Positions 22,431-34,300 of a stretch of DNA of 64,000 nucleotides are shown one piece after another. A model generated the notes under the pieces. That model was not told the DNA's origin. It was given only the letters and a program-made list of their open reading frames with translations, and did not search any database. The stretch is from Cryptomeria japonica. Taxonomy: Eukaryota; Streptophyta; Pinopsida; Cupressales; Cupressaceae. The DNA lies in NCBI RefSeq assembly GCF_030272615.1, contig NC_081415.1, positions 231,765,303 to 231,829,302 of the forward strand, read 5' to 3'. A program made the position numbers and the translations under genes. Each line of letters begins with the position of its first letter. Positions within the stretch are counted from its first letter, which is position 1.

Positions 22431-23588
22431 CATCTTAAAGAGACAAACTTGATCAACTTCTGACCTCTTGACCCACTATACCTCTTCAATGCAAAGGTCC
22501 ATAGCGAAAGACTCAACACTAACCTAGAACTAAGCTAAGAGGACTAATCCTAGAAAGCGAATAGCAGGGGTCCCCATTCGCAATGGGGCGATGTGTGAAT
22601 ACGTCACAACAGGACCCAAACAAAAATTGCGGCCCTTGAGCCAATTTGGTTTCACTTAAGGGAATACCAATTTTCCAAACCAAAGGAAGAAATTACAATA
22701 ATACTGCAAGGTGAAAATAAATGGACACATAAAACAGTACAATGAATAGTCATAACCTTTGATTGATTCTGGCCATAATGGGGGCATTTATGGTGGCAAT
22801 AAGCTAGGTTTAAAGGCCTATCAAGATATTTGCAGTGGTTTGTGTGTAAATCTTAAGAGTATGAGGATTTAACTATTCCATGATCTCTATAGGCACTGGA
22901 CTCCATATGACGAGGATGTGTATTTGATCAATGTTTCTCAATAATGTAATTCAAATGAATGATTATATCATTATTTCATCTTGGTCATTGTGTGACATTT
23001 CTTAGAATTACCTTGGGTTATATGGGTTCTCCTATTTGTTAGTTTTTTTGTTGCTTATTAGCGTTTGGTTGAACAAGGCAAAAGGTTATATTATCAAAGA
23101 ACAAGCCCTTTTTATTCTTGTTTAGTTCTTATTTTCTCCAGTTTAAACTATCTAGATCTTTGCATTAAATATGTGGCCATCTTGGAGTCCCTGTCTGCCA
23201 CTAATGGCAAAGGTGGTAACTTGATAGAACTTCCTGTAAAGTCATTTTGAAAGGTTAATCGGACTTGGCCTTGGCAATCCCTTATGATCACACTCCATTT
23301 TACTACTTGAAAATGAACCTTTGTTACCCCCTTAGAGTTCTTTTCTAACTACCCCTAAATTGGAGGATGACATCCTGTGTAGAACAAGCATTCTAATAGG
23401 AGATTTTACACTAAAAGCTATATTGCAATTATGGAATAAATACATGATTTCACAGTAAAATCTTTCAAGGTCTTGAATAGAGAAAGTGACAAACCGTAAA
23501 ATCCTAGACTTGCCTTCATAAACTAGATGAAGTTTTGCCCACTATTAATACAAGTGTTGAGGAATTTTATGTAGGAGATTTAGTCTGA
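22431..23588. other. Intron DNA without recognised genes
   Basis: I see no coding similarity and no paired repeats. Around 22480-22600 the sequence resembles a leader region but I cannot place it. The stretch ends at the target duplication of element C. Confidence 0.4.
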
Positions 23589-23593
23589 TGAAA

Positions 23594-23981
23594 TGTAATG
23601 TCCCTCGACATTAATCATTAAATTTAAATATTTAAATTAAAATATTCTGTGTGGTCCCCTTTTTTTGGCGCCACTGAATTTGAACTATAAAATGTATTTT
23701 TTTTTTCTTTTGCTTGGCCGACTTACCCTTTGGTGGTAGGGTCCAACTCGGTATTTATAGGGATCAAATTTCATTTTTTTGAAGCATGTTGAATTTGGGA
23801 ATAATAGTCTGTCTGATCTGGAGCGTAGCTGCCTGATCAGAACTCTTAGCTGGTGCGTAGCTTCAGCTAAGCAAATCGCCTACTTGTTACTGCCTAATGT
23901 CATTTCGGTTACATGTGATGCATTGATTTGGTGCGAATTGTTATTGTGTTTCATTCTTGAGTTGGGTCTAGATTCTTTACA
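23594..23981 (+). repeat. 5' LTR of element C
   Basis: 388 bp, TGTAATGTCCC...TTCTTTACA. It contains a TATA-like GTATTTATAGGG near 23750. Compared by eye with the 3' LTR there are three substitutions and two indels (1 and 14 bp). Confidence 0.95.
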
Positions 23982-23982
23982 G

Positions 23983-23994
23983 TGGTATCAGAGC
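23983..23994 (+). promoter_or_regulatory. Primer binding site, initiator tRNA-Met
   Basis: TGGTATCAGAGC is the standard complement of the plant initiator methionine tRNA 3' end. It starts one base after the LTR. Confidence 0.93.
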
Positions 23995-24027
23995 GCTTAA
24001 GACCTGCCAGCCTGTGGGCTACGGCTT

Positions 24028-25347
24028 ATGCCCTTCAGCCAGAGGGACATCCGTGCCTTAGAGCGAGAAAGGAGGAAGTTCGAAGCGGCTCAAGGAATAG
24101 GAGACAGAGGTAAGAAGATGGGGGATCAAGATCCGCAGGATAAATTGAACGATTTCATGAAGAAACAGGACCGGACCAACCAAGAATTGCTGAAGGCCAT
24201 ACAAACCCTCACAGCTACGGTTAACCACATTACAGGTGGTTCCAGCAGTGCTGAAGAAAGCCGGCCAGAACATTCGAATGGAGGAGGACATAGCAGAACT
24301 ATGCATGGGCATACTCACACCCAACCTAAGTTCTTGCCCAATTCAGATGGACAACTAGAAGGAGAACAACGCAGCTATGCCAATATTGTGCAGGAGTATT
24401 TGAACTTGAGCGCTGAAGCCCAAGCAGCCATTACCTTCGATCAGTTCTACAATGCTAGGTGTAGTGACGAAAGACAGCATCGTGGAAATAGAGACCTCCA
24501 ATATAAAATCAACAAACTCTCATTACCAACCTTCGATGGATCCGGGAAGATGACAGCTCAATCGTGGATACAGAAGCTGGACACGTACTTTTCCCTCAGC
24601 CCCATGACTGAAGAAGAAGCTGTCAAATTTGCCATCCTACATTTGGAAGAGCTGGCACATGAATGGTGGCATCATGGCATTGTGACCCAAGGTTTTGGAC
24701 AAGTTAAGTCATATGCAGAATTCACTCAGAAGTTAATAGAGAGGTTCGATAGGAAGGACCCAGAGGCATACTTTCAAGAGCTGACCAGGCTCAAGCAATT
24801 TGGCACCATAGATGAATATGTTTCAGAATTTCAAAGGCTCGCTGTGATGGTATCTGATGTCTCAGATAGAAGACTTACCTTCTTCTTCATCGAAGGGCTG
24901 TCTGATTCTCTCCGGGGCTTGGTACGAGCTTTGGAGCCAACCACCTTAGAAGATGCCATTCAAAAGGCCTTAAGCCTTGGGGATTCCACCAAGAAAGGGA
25001 AGATCACCATGAAAAATGCACCAGCAGAGCCGGCCAAGACACCCTTCCTTAAGACAAATCCCCCACCAAAGGCACCGCCTATGGATCTACAGGGACTGTC
25101 AAGGAATGAACTTTGCAGGAAGGGGTTGTGTTATTATTGCAAGGAGAAATGGAGCAATCAACACAGGTGCCAAGGAAGGGGTCAAGTTTATTACATTGAG
25201 GTGGTTCCCGATGATGAAAGTGAAGGGGGGGCCACTGAACAAGACAACATGGAGGAACAACAAGATGAAGGCTCGTCTGAAGGCACTTTGGCAACATTAT
25301 CTGGAACACCTCGCTTTCATTCTCTTCGAATGAGAGGGGTTCTGTGA
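24028..25347 (+). CDS. Element C Gag
   Basis: 439 codons from ATG 24028 to TGA 25345-25347. The retrotransposon gag domain spans residues of about 165-330 ([55 protein letters not shown]). The zinc knuckle near residues 368-384 reads [14 protein letters not shown], the CX2CX7HXC form common in plant chromoviruses. The C-terminus is acidic ([13 protein letters not shown]). Gag packages the RNA in particles. Chromoviruses usually have one gag-pol frame, and protease similarity continues in the same frame after this TGA, so the stop is probably a mutation. Confidence 0.93.
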   Translation: MPFSQRDIRALERERRKFEAAQGIGDRGKKMGDQDPQDKLNDFMKKQDRTNQELLKAIQTLTATVNHITGGSSSAEESRPEHSNGGGHSRTMHGHTHTQPKFLPNSDGQLEGEQRSYANIVQEYLNLSAEAQAAITFDQFYNARCSDERQHRGNRDLQYKINKLSLPTFDGSGKMTAQSWIQKLDTYFSLSPMTEEEAVKFAILHLEELAHEWWHHGIVTQGFGQVKSYAEFTQKLIERFDRKDPEAYFQELTRLKQFGTIDEYVSEFQRLAVMVSDVSDRRLTFFFIEGLSDSLRGLVRALEPTTLEDAIQKALSLGDSTKKGKITMKNAPAEPAKTPFLKTNPPPKAPPMDLQGLSRNELCRKGLCYYCKEKWSNQHRCQGRGQVYYIEVVPDDESEGGATEQDNMEEQQDEGSSEGTLATLSGTPRFHSLRMRGVL

Positions 25348-26192
25348 GGACAGAAGGTGACCGTGCTAATCGATGGGGGAGCCACACACAACTTCATAGA
25401 CAAGAAGACGGTGGCAAGGTTGGATTTGATGTCCTGGCAGCGGGAGGGAACATCCTTCCATGCACAAAACGAATACTGCAAATAGAGCTGATTATGGGAG
25501 GCCATAGGGTGAAGGAAGACTTTTATGTCGTAGACATCGGTGATACAGATATAGTCCTCAGGGTGCAGTGGCTCCACTCCTTAGGAGATCATACTACCAA
25601 CTACCAAACTCTGGAGCTAAAATTCCAGCACGAGGGCAAGGAGGTTGTTCTCAAAGGGCTCTCGAGAAATGGTCCTATGATGGTGACAACAAAAAGGATG
25701 GAACAGTCTTTCCGGCGGAATCAAGTCGCTTGGGCTGCAGAATGTTTAGTCACAAACACTAACGCTCCGAAGGAAGAGAGAACATTCCATAGTGATATAC
25801 AGATGATTTTGGATAAGAGATGGAGGGTCTTTCAGGAAGTTCCAGCAGGTCTACCTCCTAACAGGGGGTTTCAGCATGTGATAGAGCTCGAAGAAGGGGC
25901 AAAACCTGTAATCACCACCCCATATCGCCATCCTCGGATGTACAAAGAAGAGATAGAGAAGGCTATAAAGGAATTATTGGATATGGGACACATTCGCCCA
26001 AGCTCTAGCCCCTTTGCGTCATCTGTTGTCCTAGTCAAGAAGAAGGATGGGACATTTAGAATGTGTGTTGACTACAGGGCTCTCAACAAAAAAACAATTA
26101 AAAATCGTTATCCCATTCCTAGGATAGATGAGTTGATAGATGAGCTACATGGAGCAGTCTATTTCTCCAAAATTGATTTGCGTTCAGGCTAG
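25348..26192 (+). pseudogene. Element C protease and N-terminal RT, broken
   Basis: Directly after the gag stop, in the gag frame, comes [15 protein letters not shown], the protease active site. A frameshift within about 25395-25440 moves the reading to the frame that continues [10 protein letters not shown] and [16 protein letters not shown] begins near 25900 with [20 protein letters not shown] and [13 protein letters not shown], and FSKIDLRSG then meets TAG at 26190-26192. The downstream residues HQIRV show that the stop lies inside RT. Confidence 0.88.
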
Positions 26193-26219
26193 CATCAGAT
26201 TAGGGTCAGGGCTGAGGAC

Positions 26220-28637
26220 GTGCACAAGACAGCCTTCAGATGTCACTTTGGGCATTTCGAGTTCTTAGTGATGCCATTTGGGCTAACCAATGCCCCCGCT
26301 ACTTTCGAGTCATGCATGAATCAGGTATTCACCCTTCAATTACGGAAATTTGTGCTGGTTTTCTTTGATGACATCCTGATCTATAGCAAAACATGGGAGG
26401 ATCATCTGAAGCACATAGAGGTGGTACTCGATATTCTAGAAAGGAACTCTTTCTACGCCAAGATGTCTAAGTGTGAGTTTGGGATGGCTGAGATTCTATA
26501 TTTGGGTCATAAGATCAGTGCTCAAAGGGTTAGTGTGGACGAAGAAAAGATCCAGGCAATCCAGGAATGGGCCACCCCCAAGAATTTGACACAGCTGAGA
26601 GGGTTCGTGGGCCTTTGCAGCTACTACAGGAGGTTTGTGAGGGGTTTTTCCCAACTTGCAGCACCCTTAACAAACTTAACAAAAAAAGGGGCTTTCAATT
26701 GGAATGACGCAGCACAACAAGCATTCGATAAGCTCAAGGAAATAATGAGTTCGTGTCCCGTTTTAGCCATTCCAGATTTCTCTTCTCCTTTCTTGCTTGA
26801 GTGTGATGCTTCGGGAGAGGGCATCGGAGCCATATTAATACAGAACAAACACCCTATAGCATATGAAAGTAGGAAGCTCACCCGGACTGAAAGAGCATTC
26901 TCGATTTATGACAAAGAAATGTTGGCTATCATGCATGCTCTTGCCAAATTCAGGCAATACTTGGTCTGCGGGAAGTTCGTGGTGAGGACAGACCATAACA
27001 GCTTGAAGTATTTCCTTAACCAGCGAGATTTGAGTGACCGCCAACAGAGGTGGGTAAGCAAGCTACAAGCCTATGATTTTGATATCGAGTATGTAAAGGG
27101 TAAAAACAATATAGTGGTAGATGCTCTATCCAGGAGGCCTTATCTATGTGCCATGTCTGACATATCCGCTGACTGGCGGGTAGCGATCACAGCTGAGTAT
27201 GCCAAGGACTCATTTGCTAATGATATCTTAGAGGGAAGAATGGCTGACGATAAATATCAGGTGGTTGAGGAACTCATCCTCTATAAGGAACGGGTCTACC
27301 TTGTGCCCTGCTCTAAGGTCAAGAACAAAGTCATTCAAGCCTGCCATGATACCCCCCTCGCTGGGCACCCGGGGTTCTACAAGACATACAAGCAGGTAAG
27401 GGAGCGTTTTACTTGGAAGGGGTTGAAAAATGACGTTTTGCGGCATGTGAGGGAATGCGCAGTGTGCCAACAGAACAAGGTCGAACATATACCACCAGCT
27501 GGGCTTTTGCAACCCCTGCCCATACCCAACCAAAAGTGGGAGAGCATCTCAATGGACTTCATCACAGGCCTACCCAAGGTAGGAGGTAAGGACTGCATTT
27601 ACGTTGTGGTGGATAGACTTACGAAGTATGCCCATTTCTTTGCTATTTCTTCAGAATCCAAGGCACCCCAAGTTGCAGATCTATTTTTCAAAGAAGTTTT
27701 TAGGCTCCACGGGTTACCAAAAAACATAGTGAGCGACAGGGACAGCAGATTCATCAGCCTGTTTTGGCAAGAACTTTTCCGCTTGGTTCACACGGAGTTG
27801 ACCCCTAGTACAAGCTACCACCCTCAAACTGATGGGCAATCTGAGATAGTGAACAAATGGATCGAAGGGTATTTAAGGAATTATGTGACAGGGCAGCAAT
27901 CTGCATGGGTGAAATGGCTATACCTCGGAGAGTTTTGTTACAACACCACGCATCATATGTCTATCAGAATGACCCCTTTTAGAGCACTCTATGGATACGA
28001 GGCTACGTCATTTATGGATCTCCTTCTCTCAGACAGCAGGGTACCCAGTGCAGGGGATATGATGCAGCAGAATGCGGATATTATGAGGTCATTAAAAGAA
28101 AATCTGCAACGTGCCCAGAATCAACAGAAATTGTATGCTGACCAGAGGAGGACTGAAAGGGTTTTTGAAGCAGGTGATATGGTGTATCTAAGACTTCAGC
28201 CTTACCGACAAACTTCCCTCAAAGGAAATGGGGCGGAAAAATTGAAACCCAGGTATGATGGGCCCTATAGGATCACAAGAAAGATTGGAGCAGTCGCATA
28301 TGAACTGGAGTTGCCACCGGAAAGCAGAATTCATAACGTCGTCCATGTTTCGTGTTTAAAAAAGGCATTAGGTCAGCAGATCACTCCCTTGGCGGAACTA
28401 CCCCCTCTTGATGATGAAGGCAAGCTCATCCTCGAGCCTGAGACAGTGCTGGATGTTAAGGAAAAAAGGCTACGCAACAAGGTCATACTGCAGTACCTAG
28501 TGAAGTGGAAAAACCTGCCCATTGAAGACGCCACCTGGGAGGGAATAGAAATATTCGAGCATCCAAATCTGAAGTTGCTAGAGGACCAGCAACAAGCTGA
28601 GGGAGGGGACTGTATGTCCCTCGACATTAATCATTAA
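26220..28637 (+). CDS. Element C Pol: RT core, RNase H, integrase, chromodomain
   Basis: 805 codons open from the first methionine after the RT nonsense; the protein frame itself is open from 26193. RT has MPFGLTNAPATFES at 18-31 and FFDD at 48-51. RNase H follows at about 195-305 (LECDASGEGIGA, RTDHNSLKYF, VVDALSRRP). Integrase has an HHCC region (GHPGFYKTY ... CAVCQQNK). Its core keeps the catalytic acids in MDFITGLPK, VSDRDSRF and GQSEIVNKW. The C-terminal chromodomain (YLVKWKNLPIEDATWE) would target heterochromatin by reading histone marks. Apart from the upstream breaks this part looks undamaged. Confidence 0.94.
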   Translation: MHKTAFRCHFGHFEFLVMPFGLTNAPATFESCMNQVFTLQLRKFVLVFFDDILIYSKTWEDHLKHIEVVLDILERNSFYAKMSKCEFGMAEILYLGHKISAQRVSVDEEKIQAIQEWATPKNLTQLRGFVGLCSYYRRFVRGFSQLAAPLTNLTKKGAFNWNDAAQQAFDKLKEIMSSCPVLAIPDFSSPFLLECDASGEGIGAILIQNKHPIAYESRKLTRTERAFSIYDKEMLAIMHALAKFRQYLVCGKFVVRTDHNSLKYFLNQRDLSDRQQRWVSKLQAYDFDIEYVKGKNNIVVDALSRRPYLCAMSDISADWRVAITAEYAKDSFANDILEGRMADDKYQVVEELILYKERVYLVPCSKVKNKVIQACHDTPLAGHPGFYKTYKQVRERFTWKGLKNDVLRHVRECAVCQQNKVEHIPPAGLLQPLPIPNQKWESISMDFITGLPKVGGKDCIYVVVDRLTKYAHFFAISSESKAPQVADLFFKEVFRLHGLPKNIVSDRDSRFISLFWQELFRLVHTELTPSTSYHPQTDGQSEIVNKWIEGYLRNYVTGQQSAWVKWLYLGEFCYNTTHHMSIRMTPFRALYGYEATSFMDLLLSDSRVPSAGDMMQQNADIMRSLKENLQRAQNQQKLYADQRRTERVFEAGDMVYLRLQPYRQTSLKGNGAEKLKPRYDGPYRITRKIGAVAYELELPPESRIHNVVHVSCLKKALGQQITPLAELPPLDDEGKLILEPETVLDVKEKRLRNKVILQYLVKWKNLPIEDATWEGIEIFEHPNLKLLEDQQQAEGGDCMSLDINH
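28601..28609 (+). promoter_or_regulatory. Polypurine tract of element C
   Basis: GGGAGGGGA lies inside the last pol codons, one base before the 3' LTR. It primes plus-strand synthesis. Confidence 0.85.
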
Positions 28638-28983
28638 ATTTAAATATTCTGTGTGGTCCCCTTTTTTTGGCACCACTGAATTTGAACTATAAAATGTATT
28701 TTTTTTTTCTTTTGCTTGGCCGACTTACCCTTTGGTGGTAGGGTCCAACTCGGTATTTATAGGGATCAAATTTCATTTTTTTGAAGCATGTTGAATTTGG
28801 GAATAATAGTCTGTCTGATCTGGAGCGTAGCTGCCTGATCAGAACTCTTAGCTGGTGCGTAGCTTCAGCTAAGCAAATCGCCTACTTGTTACTGCCTAAT
28901 GTCATTTCGGTTACATGTGATGCATTGATTTGGTGCGAATTGTTATTGTGTTTCATTCCTGAGTTGGGTCGAGATTCTTTACA
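28611..28983 (+). repeat. 3' LTR of element C
   Basis: 373 bp, TGTATGTCCC...TTCTTTACA, followed directly by the duplication TGAAA. It lacks one A near its start and a 14-bp AT segment present in the 5' LTR. Confidence 0.95.
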
Positions 28984-29141
28984 TGAAATGTTACCTCACA
29001 TGGGAATTCAGTTTCTGGAATATAATAATCTAAACATATGAACATATCTATGACACCTTATGGGAAACCATAATAAATGATTACACTATTTGACAGGTAC
29101 ACTCACTGAAGAGATACAGAAGATTTATAATAGGGAGAAAG

Positions 29142-29401
29142 TGTTAGAACTATAATGTTTTAGACCTAGTTAACCCTTGAACAAGATTATTGAGAGAAAT
29201 AATCTTCAGCTACTCTACTTGGTCATTGCATAGCATTCATTCATAAGCAGCAGATTTAAAACAATATTTTTTATAGCCTTTAGATAGGGGAGGACTCAAG
29301 TGAAGAAAGCACAACCTACTCTGGTGCCACGTGAATTAAAGCCATAGATTAAGGAAACCCTGACAAGTCAGGTTTATTTATGGGTGTGTTTAGCACCAAC
29401 A
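29142..29401 (-). repeat. Probable Ty1/copia-type LTR, minus strand
   Basis: On the minus strand the sequence AATTAAGGGGGA, a typical polypurine tract, is followed by TGTTGGTGCTAAACACACCC. 260 bp later an LTR-like end GTTCTAACA is reached. The partner LTR was not found, and neighbouring coding similarity is too weak to claim. Confidence 0.4.
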
Positions 29402-30277
29402 TCCCCCTTAATTGTGCCATAGAGGGAATCATGCCCGCACATCTCCACCATTGAGAATGTGCTTTTTCCTCAAGACTTTAGTTGGGTCATCTGCTGCACT
29501 GTTCACTATCACTATCACTATCACTACGCTTTTACTTTTATTGTCACTTACAATTTCAAGGTCTTATGGAGTTGTTGCATTTTCTCGAGTTCTCGAATTG
29601 TACTTGTATCAACTATATTCATTTGCAAGCTGACAGAATGTGTATTGCCCAAATCATTAGCACTCTAGACAGTCGTGGGAACTTAAAGAAGATATGAAAA
29701 ATCTAGAGGCCATCATGGAAAAACCTATGGAAGAGGTGGCTGTAGATGTAGAAGTTGAAGAAGTCATCAATAAAAGCAAAGCATGTTGGAACTCATCATC
29801 TCTAAAAGCCTGGTGGAATCTTGTGATTTATGGACATGAAGAAGCACTAAGCTTGTCCATATTGTAACATCATTTGGAGCAGAAGATGGTATCTCAGATC
29901 ACTCAATTCATCCATATGCCATTTCAGAAGAATTCCAAGCATTGGGAGAGGCTACAACTTGGTTGTATTCTCCACAAACCAACGGGTTACCATTCAATCT
30001 TAAGAACAATTGTAGCGTCGTCATCACTAGGGAGAAAGAGGAAATATTATCGTGATGAATTTAATCTTACATGTGATTACCACCAAAAGGCCTATACAGG
30101 GGCAAATATCACTACCAGAGGAAAGATGCTCATAGTGCAAATGAGGACTAACATCATGTTTGATGTGAAATAGGCAGATGGAAGAAACCAAACGAAGAAT
30201 GGGAGAAGATGTGCTTCTTTTAAACAGCCGAGGCAGTTGAGTCAGAAAAGCACTTTATTTTCTAGTGTGAAGCTTAT
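29402..30277. other. Flank of element F, no gene recognised
   Basis: May be the interior of the copia-like element whose LTR precedes it, but no reverse transcriptase or integrase motif can be read. A short (CACTAT)n-like run is at about 29508-29526. It ends at the target duplication CTTAT. Confidence 0.35.
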
Positions 30278-32084
30278 TGTAATGTTTCCTAATTAGTTAC
30301 ACTTTTAAGTTAACCTAAATTTGGCCAAATCTATAAATAGGTAATTGAGTTTTATAAGCGTACCTTTGTATACTGTTTTCCTGCAACAAAAATTAGAGAA
30401 CATATATGAAATAATACTATAAACTGAAATACGAATTATATTAAATGATATCAATTCTGTTATATTAATTACTGTTACGATTATAATTATTGGATATAAT
30501 CAGATTATTATATTTCCTAGATGAAATCAGAGTATTATATAAGTCAGATTGTAGGTTAGATACCAATCAGTTTCCTTAATACACTAGGGTAGGCTAGTTG
30601 GATAGAGTGTCCAAGAAATCATCCCTCCTAGGCCCAAGGGAAGATACCATATCCCCCTTGGCTCCATATGGCAGATGTTAAGAATCCATCATGGAGTGGC
30701 GTACCCAGCGAGGTGTTCTATCGCCATCCCCCCTCATCACAACCACCTTCTTTCTTAAGCCCAAGAGCAGATGCTTCACCCCTCTTGGCTCCATGTGGCA
30801 AGTGTTAGGCATCCACTATGGAGTGGTGTACTTAAGAGAGAGTCCCTTATTTACCATGAATCATTTGTGATATTCCAATGAAGTTATATTTATTTAATTC
30901 ATCTCATTATGACAGTCAGTTATATCTGACATAATTACCATATTACATTATATAACATAAGTGCCTTGAGTTGGATTATCATTACGTTTCCTGTTAGTGT
31001 TACTTTGGGTCAGTGTTAACTATTTACTGTCATTATTCTATTACCATCAGTTTTGTTATTCTTCATTGTATTAGCATTATATGAATTTACAGCATAACCA
31101 TAATTTGTGTAAACTGAATTGCATTATGATTTCCTGAATTCATGTGCAGATATATATTTATATGTTATGTCTAATAGTTCTGTTATTTTAATGCTGTTTG
31201 AATAAATATAATTTGCCTTTTTAACTTAATAGTATATTAACTGTTATTAATTTGATTAAGAACCTTCACTTTAATTTATATTCATTGATACACCTGTCTG
31301 GAATCCAATATATGTAATACACTGGCTGGAATATATCTTAATGTTAATTCAGAAAGTCATGTAAATACGTACCTGTTACTGCACTGGCTGTTCTGTCTTA
31401 TTCCCCTTCACAGACTTAGCGATTACCTTTTTCTTCTTATCCTTACCAGCAGGCTTAGGCAAATCCTCTCGTGCTTCTTTCTTATTATTATTATCATTGA
31501 ACGATTGATACAGGCTGATTGTGTGTGCCAGCCATGTCCACAATGTCTGTTTACTCCGATCACGCCTGATCCTTTTTCTGTGTTCTCTATGTTATTAATG
31601 AATTAATGTTAACACCAAGAACAAAGATAGGTTACTGCCTGTAACTTAATAACAGTTCTGTTCTGATCTGATCAATCATGATCCGTCTGGATGCTTTGAT
31701 TCCATTTTCTATATATTATTCAATGCGAGGGAGAGGTCACACCTTGTCATCATGTATGCCCTTTGGCAAGAGACACACCCTTTCACGATTAGCACCCTTT
31801 GAAGGAGTGCAACTCATTATTTGTGCCCTTTGAAAGGGACACAAACAATCAGATCTGCATTTCTTATTTAAATCAGATCTGCACATCTGATTTCCATATT
31901 CCCCTCCCAAATGAGGTTCTCTTACTCCCTTTTATATCTCATGTTTGAGGGAGTCGCAACTTTTCATTTCACGCCTTTAACTATTCATTAAACTTAACTA
32001 AATTTTAATTATTTTATTTTTTATATTTTAATTTAATTATTAGTATTTATTATTAAATCTTGTTTTCAAAATGGGGACATTACA
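30278..32084 (-). repeat. 3' LTR of element F (left copy)
   Basis: 1,807 bp, plus-strand edges TGTAATGTTTCC and GGGGACATTACA. About 29 differences were counted by eye over the first 600 bp against the other copy, near 5%. It carries an extra block of about 24 bp near 31860. Confidence 0.95.
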
Positions 32085-34287
32085 GTCCACCCCGCTCAAT
32101 ATTGCTTGCCCTCAAGCAATCACAAGCTAACATGCTTTCTTAGATATTTGTTTTTATTCTTGCTTTTTCATCCCATTTCCTCATGTTTTAATTTTTAAGA
32201 TTGTGATAATATTAGAATTATTGATAAAAAATGCAGGATTTATTTTAAAAATCCAAACTGTTTAGCTTCCAATTCTTGCTGGAGATGATTGAAACTTTCT
32301 GGTATAAAAACACTTACGTGACAAAAAATTCTCAGTGTTTATTTGGTCTGCATACATTCAAGAATTTATTGTTCCTGATATTAGAGGGTATTTATTTGAG
32401 GATGTACTTGCTTTTGTAATATCGAATACAAACTTGTTAATGTGTTGGAGGAAACAACTTTTGCTTCAAATGCTTTCAGTGCAATGGAAATTTTGTAGAT
32501 AAGTTATGAGGAAAATTAGGTGGAGTTTGTTGAATTTTGAGAGAATATGGGTCTGAGTATCTTCTCGGTATTGATTTATTCAATCTCAGGGGTTCATTTC
32601 AACGACTTCCCATCATTCCAATTTTCAGACTGAATAATTCCAGTTCTGAAAGAAATTTATTATGTTGCTCATCTTTGATCTGCTCAATGATCAACGATAT
32701 TTTTGGCTCAAATGATGAGGCAAATCTTGTTCGAGGTGAGGGAATATACGTAAGGTGTGAAGATTAAGAGTTGACGGACATATCCCATCGAATAGGACAC
32801 CACAACTTTTTCTAAGAATGTTTGGACTAAAATATTATTCATTATATTGGGAGCACCGATTAAGGAGAAGTGATCATAGTATTTGCTGGGCGTATTGACT
32901 CTATAAGAGAGGTTGATATATTTATGTTTTATCATGTCCGAAACTTTGCAAGGAAGAAGCGAAAACAATTCTTTGCTAGCCCTGAATAAAGTTGGGAATT
33001 GACTATTCAAAAATTACCGTTAAAACTATAATACTGATTTTCCTTGCATGACTTCTATCGTAAATGTTTCTGTAAGCATTGGTCGGGCTTTCGAAATATA
33101 TATATTTCGGGTATTATTTTCCTTGCAATCAGACTTTCTTCCATTGGCCTGAGTCCTGATTTCTATTGGGCAAACATATATATCACTTCCACATAATATT
33201 CCAAAGTGCAGATCAAATGCTTGTCTGGAGATTGCTATTGATGAGTAAATGCCGACCACTGTTGGTGAAGAAAAATACTCCCAATATAGGGATGAATGAA
33301 GACATCATCAAGTAGACTATATGGAGTGATCACGATTATCAAATCATTTATACTTAGCTGTTACAAGAATACCACAATGGAAACGAAGGAATAGAAGGGT
33401 TGACAGAAGTTATACTCCGAGGTGATTTAAGTATCAATCGCTAAATTGTATGATATTTGGCAGGTGAAGTCGATATTTGTGTCTGAAGTTGCAGCATCTA
33501 TGGGTTCAAGAATTCTTGAGTGAGGCTGTGTAAAACATATCTGGCTGCAACCCCATATTCCGGAGTAATCTTCTGTGTGGAAGAATATAAAGCAACATAG
33601 CTGATAATTACTTATGCAGTTTTATATCCTGAGCGTAGGAAACAAGTCTTGCTGTTGTATCTCAATGTGGTTAACAGTTTGGGCATTGATGGGGATTGTC
33701 TTGAATACAGGCTGAATGACAAAAGGACTGCTGCGATGTACAAGTCAGACGAATAAATCTTTTCTCTGCAGATTGTAATGACGTCATAAATCCTGATTTC
33801 TGCTTATAGATCAGTTGATACATTCTATGTATAAATACCATTGCTGTTATGAAACCTTTGTAAGCAATTATAGCAAATAAGAAACCTCAATCCCATCACA
33901 CTGAAAAAAATGTATACGGTTGAACAGTTAGTGGTTGATAAAATCCTTCAGGCATATTCAGCAAACTAGACTTCGTAAATTATACAGTCATTATAGACTG
34001 CTACTTGTGTTATTTAAAGACTATGACTAGTGCCTTGCTAATAATAAGCATCAAGAGGTCTTATACTGAGCACTTTCATGATTGTTGAGCACAAAGTAAT
34101 CATGGGCAGACATGGAGTAGACATGCTGGAAACATATTGAGTACGAATCAAACACGGAGCATACACGTGAAAACACGAAGTATACACATGGATATATGCA
34201 AACACGGAGCGGATACACATATTGTTAGATTCCTTCTCATAGAATGACTCTTTGATTCATCTTTACCCTGCAGGATGGCAGGATCAT
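32085..34287 (-). other. Interior of element F, no recognised protein
   Basis: Only short frames of 60-100 codons are open. One at 33010-32708 (minus) has a vague RT-like look but no diagnostic motif. Near the primer site, short words such as CTCCGTGTTTG recur (34140-34215). The left end on the minus strand, GAGCGGGGTGGAC before TGTAATG, serves as polypurine tract. Confidence 0.75.
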
Positions 34288-34299
34288 GCTCTGATACCA
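34288..34299 (-). promoter_or_regulatory. Primer binding site of element F
   Basis: The minus strand reads TGGTATCAGAGC one base after the LTR, complementary to initiator tRNA-Met. This fixes the orientation of F. Confidence 0.93.
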
Positions 34300-34300
34300 G

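Larger units (their letters stand above)
23589..28988 (+). mobile_element. Element C: nearly complete chromovirus (Ty3/gypsy) with target duplications
   Basis: Two LTRs flank PBS, gag, pol and a polypurine tract. The outermost five bases, TGAAA at 23589-23593 and 28984-28988, are identical target duplications. The element proper is 23594-28983 (5,390 bp). A chromodomain at the end of pol defines it as a chromovirus. Breaks known to me: TGA at 25345, a frameshift near 25400-25440 and TAG at 26190. These make it non-autonomous despite its youth. Confidence 0.97.

Noticed and set aside
22083-22433. Proline/serine-rich frame on the minus strand
   Set aside because: Follows from the pyrimidine-rich composition.
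32708-33010. Minus-strand frame inside element F with a vague RT-like N-terminus
   Set aside because: No catalytic or structural RT motif; similarity is too weak to separate from chance.
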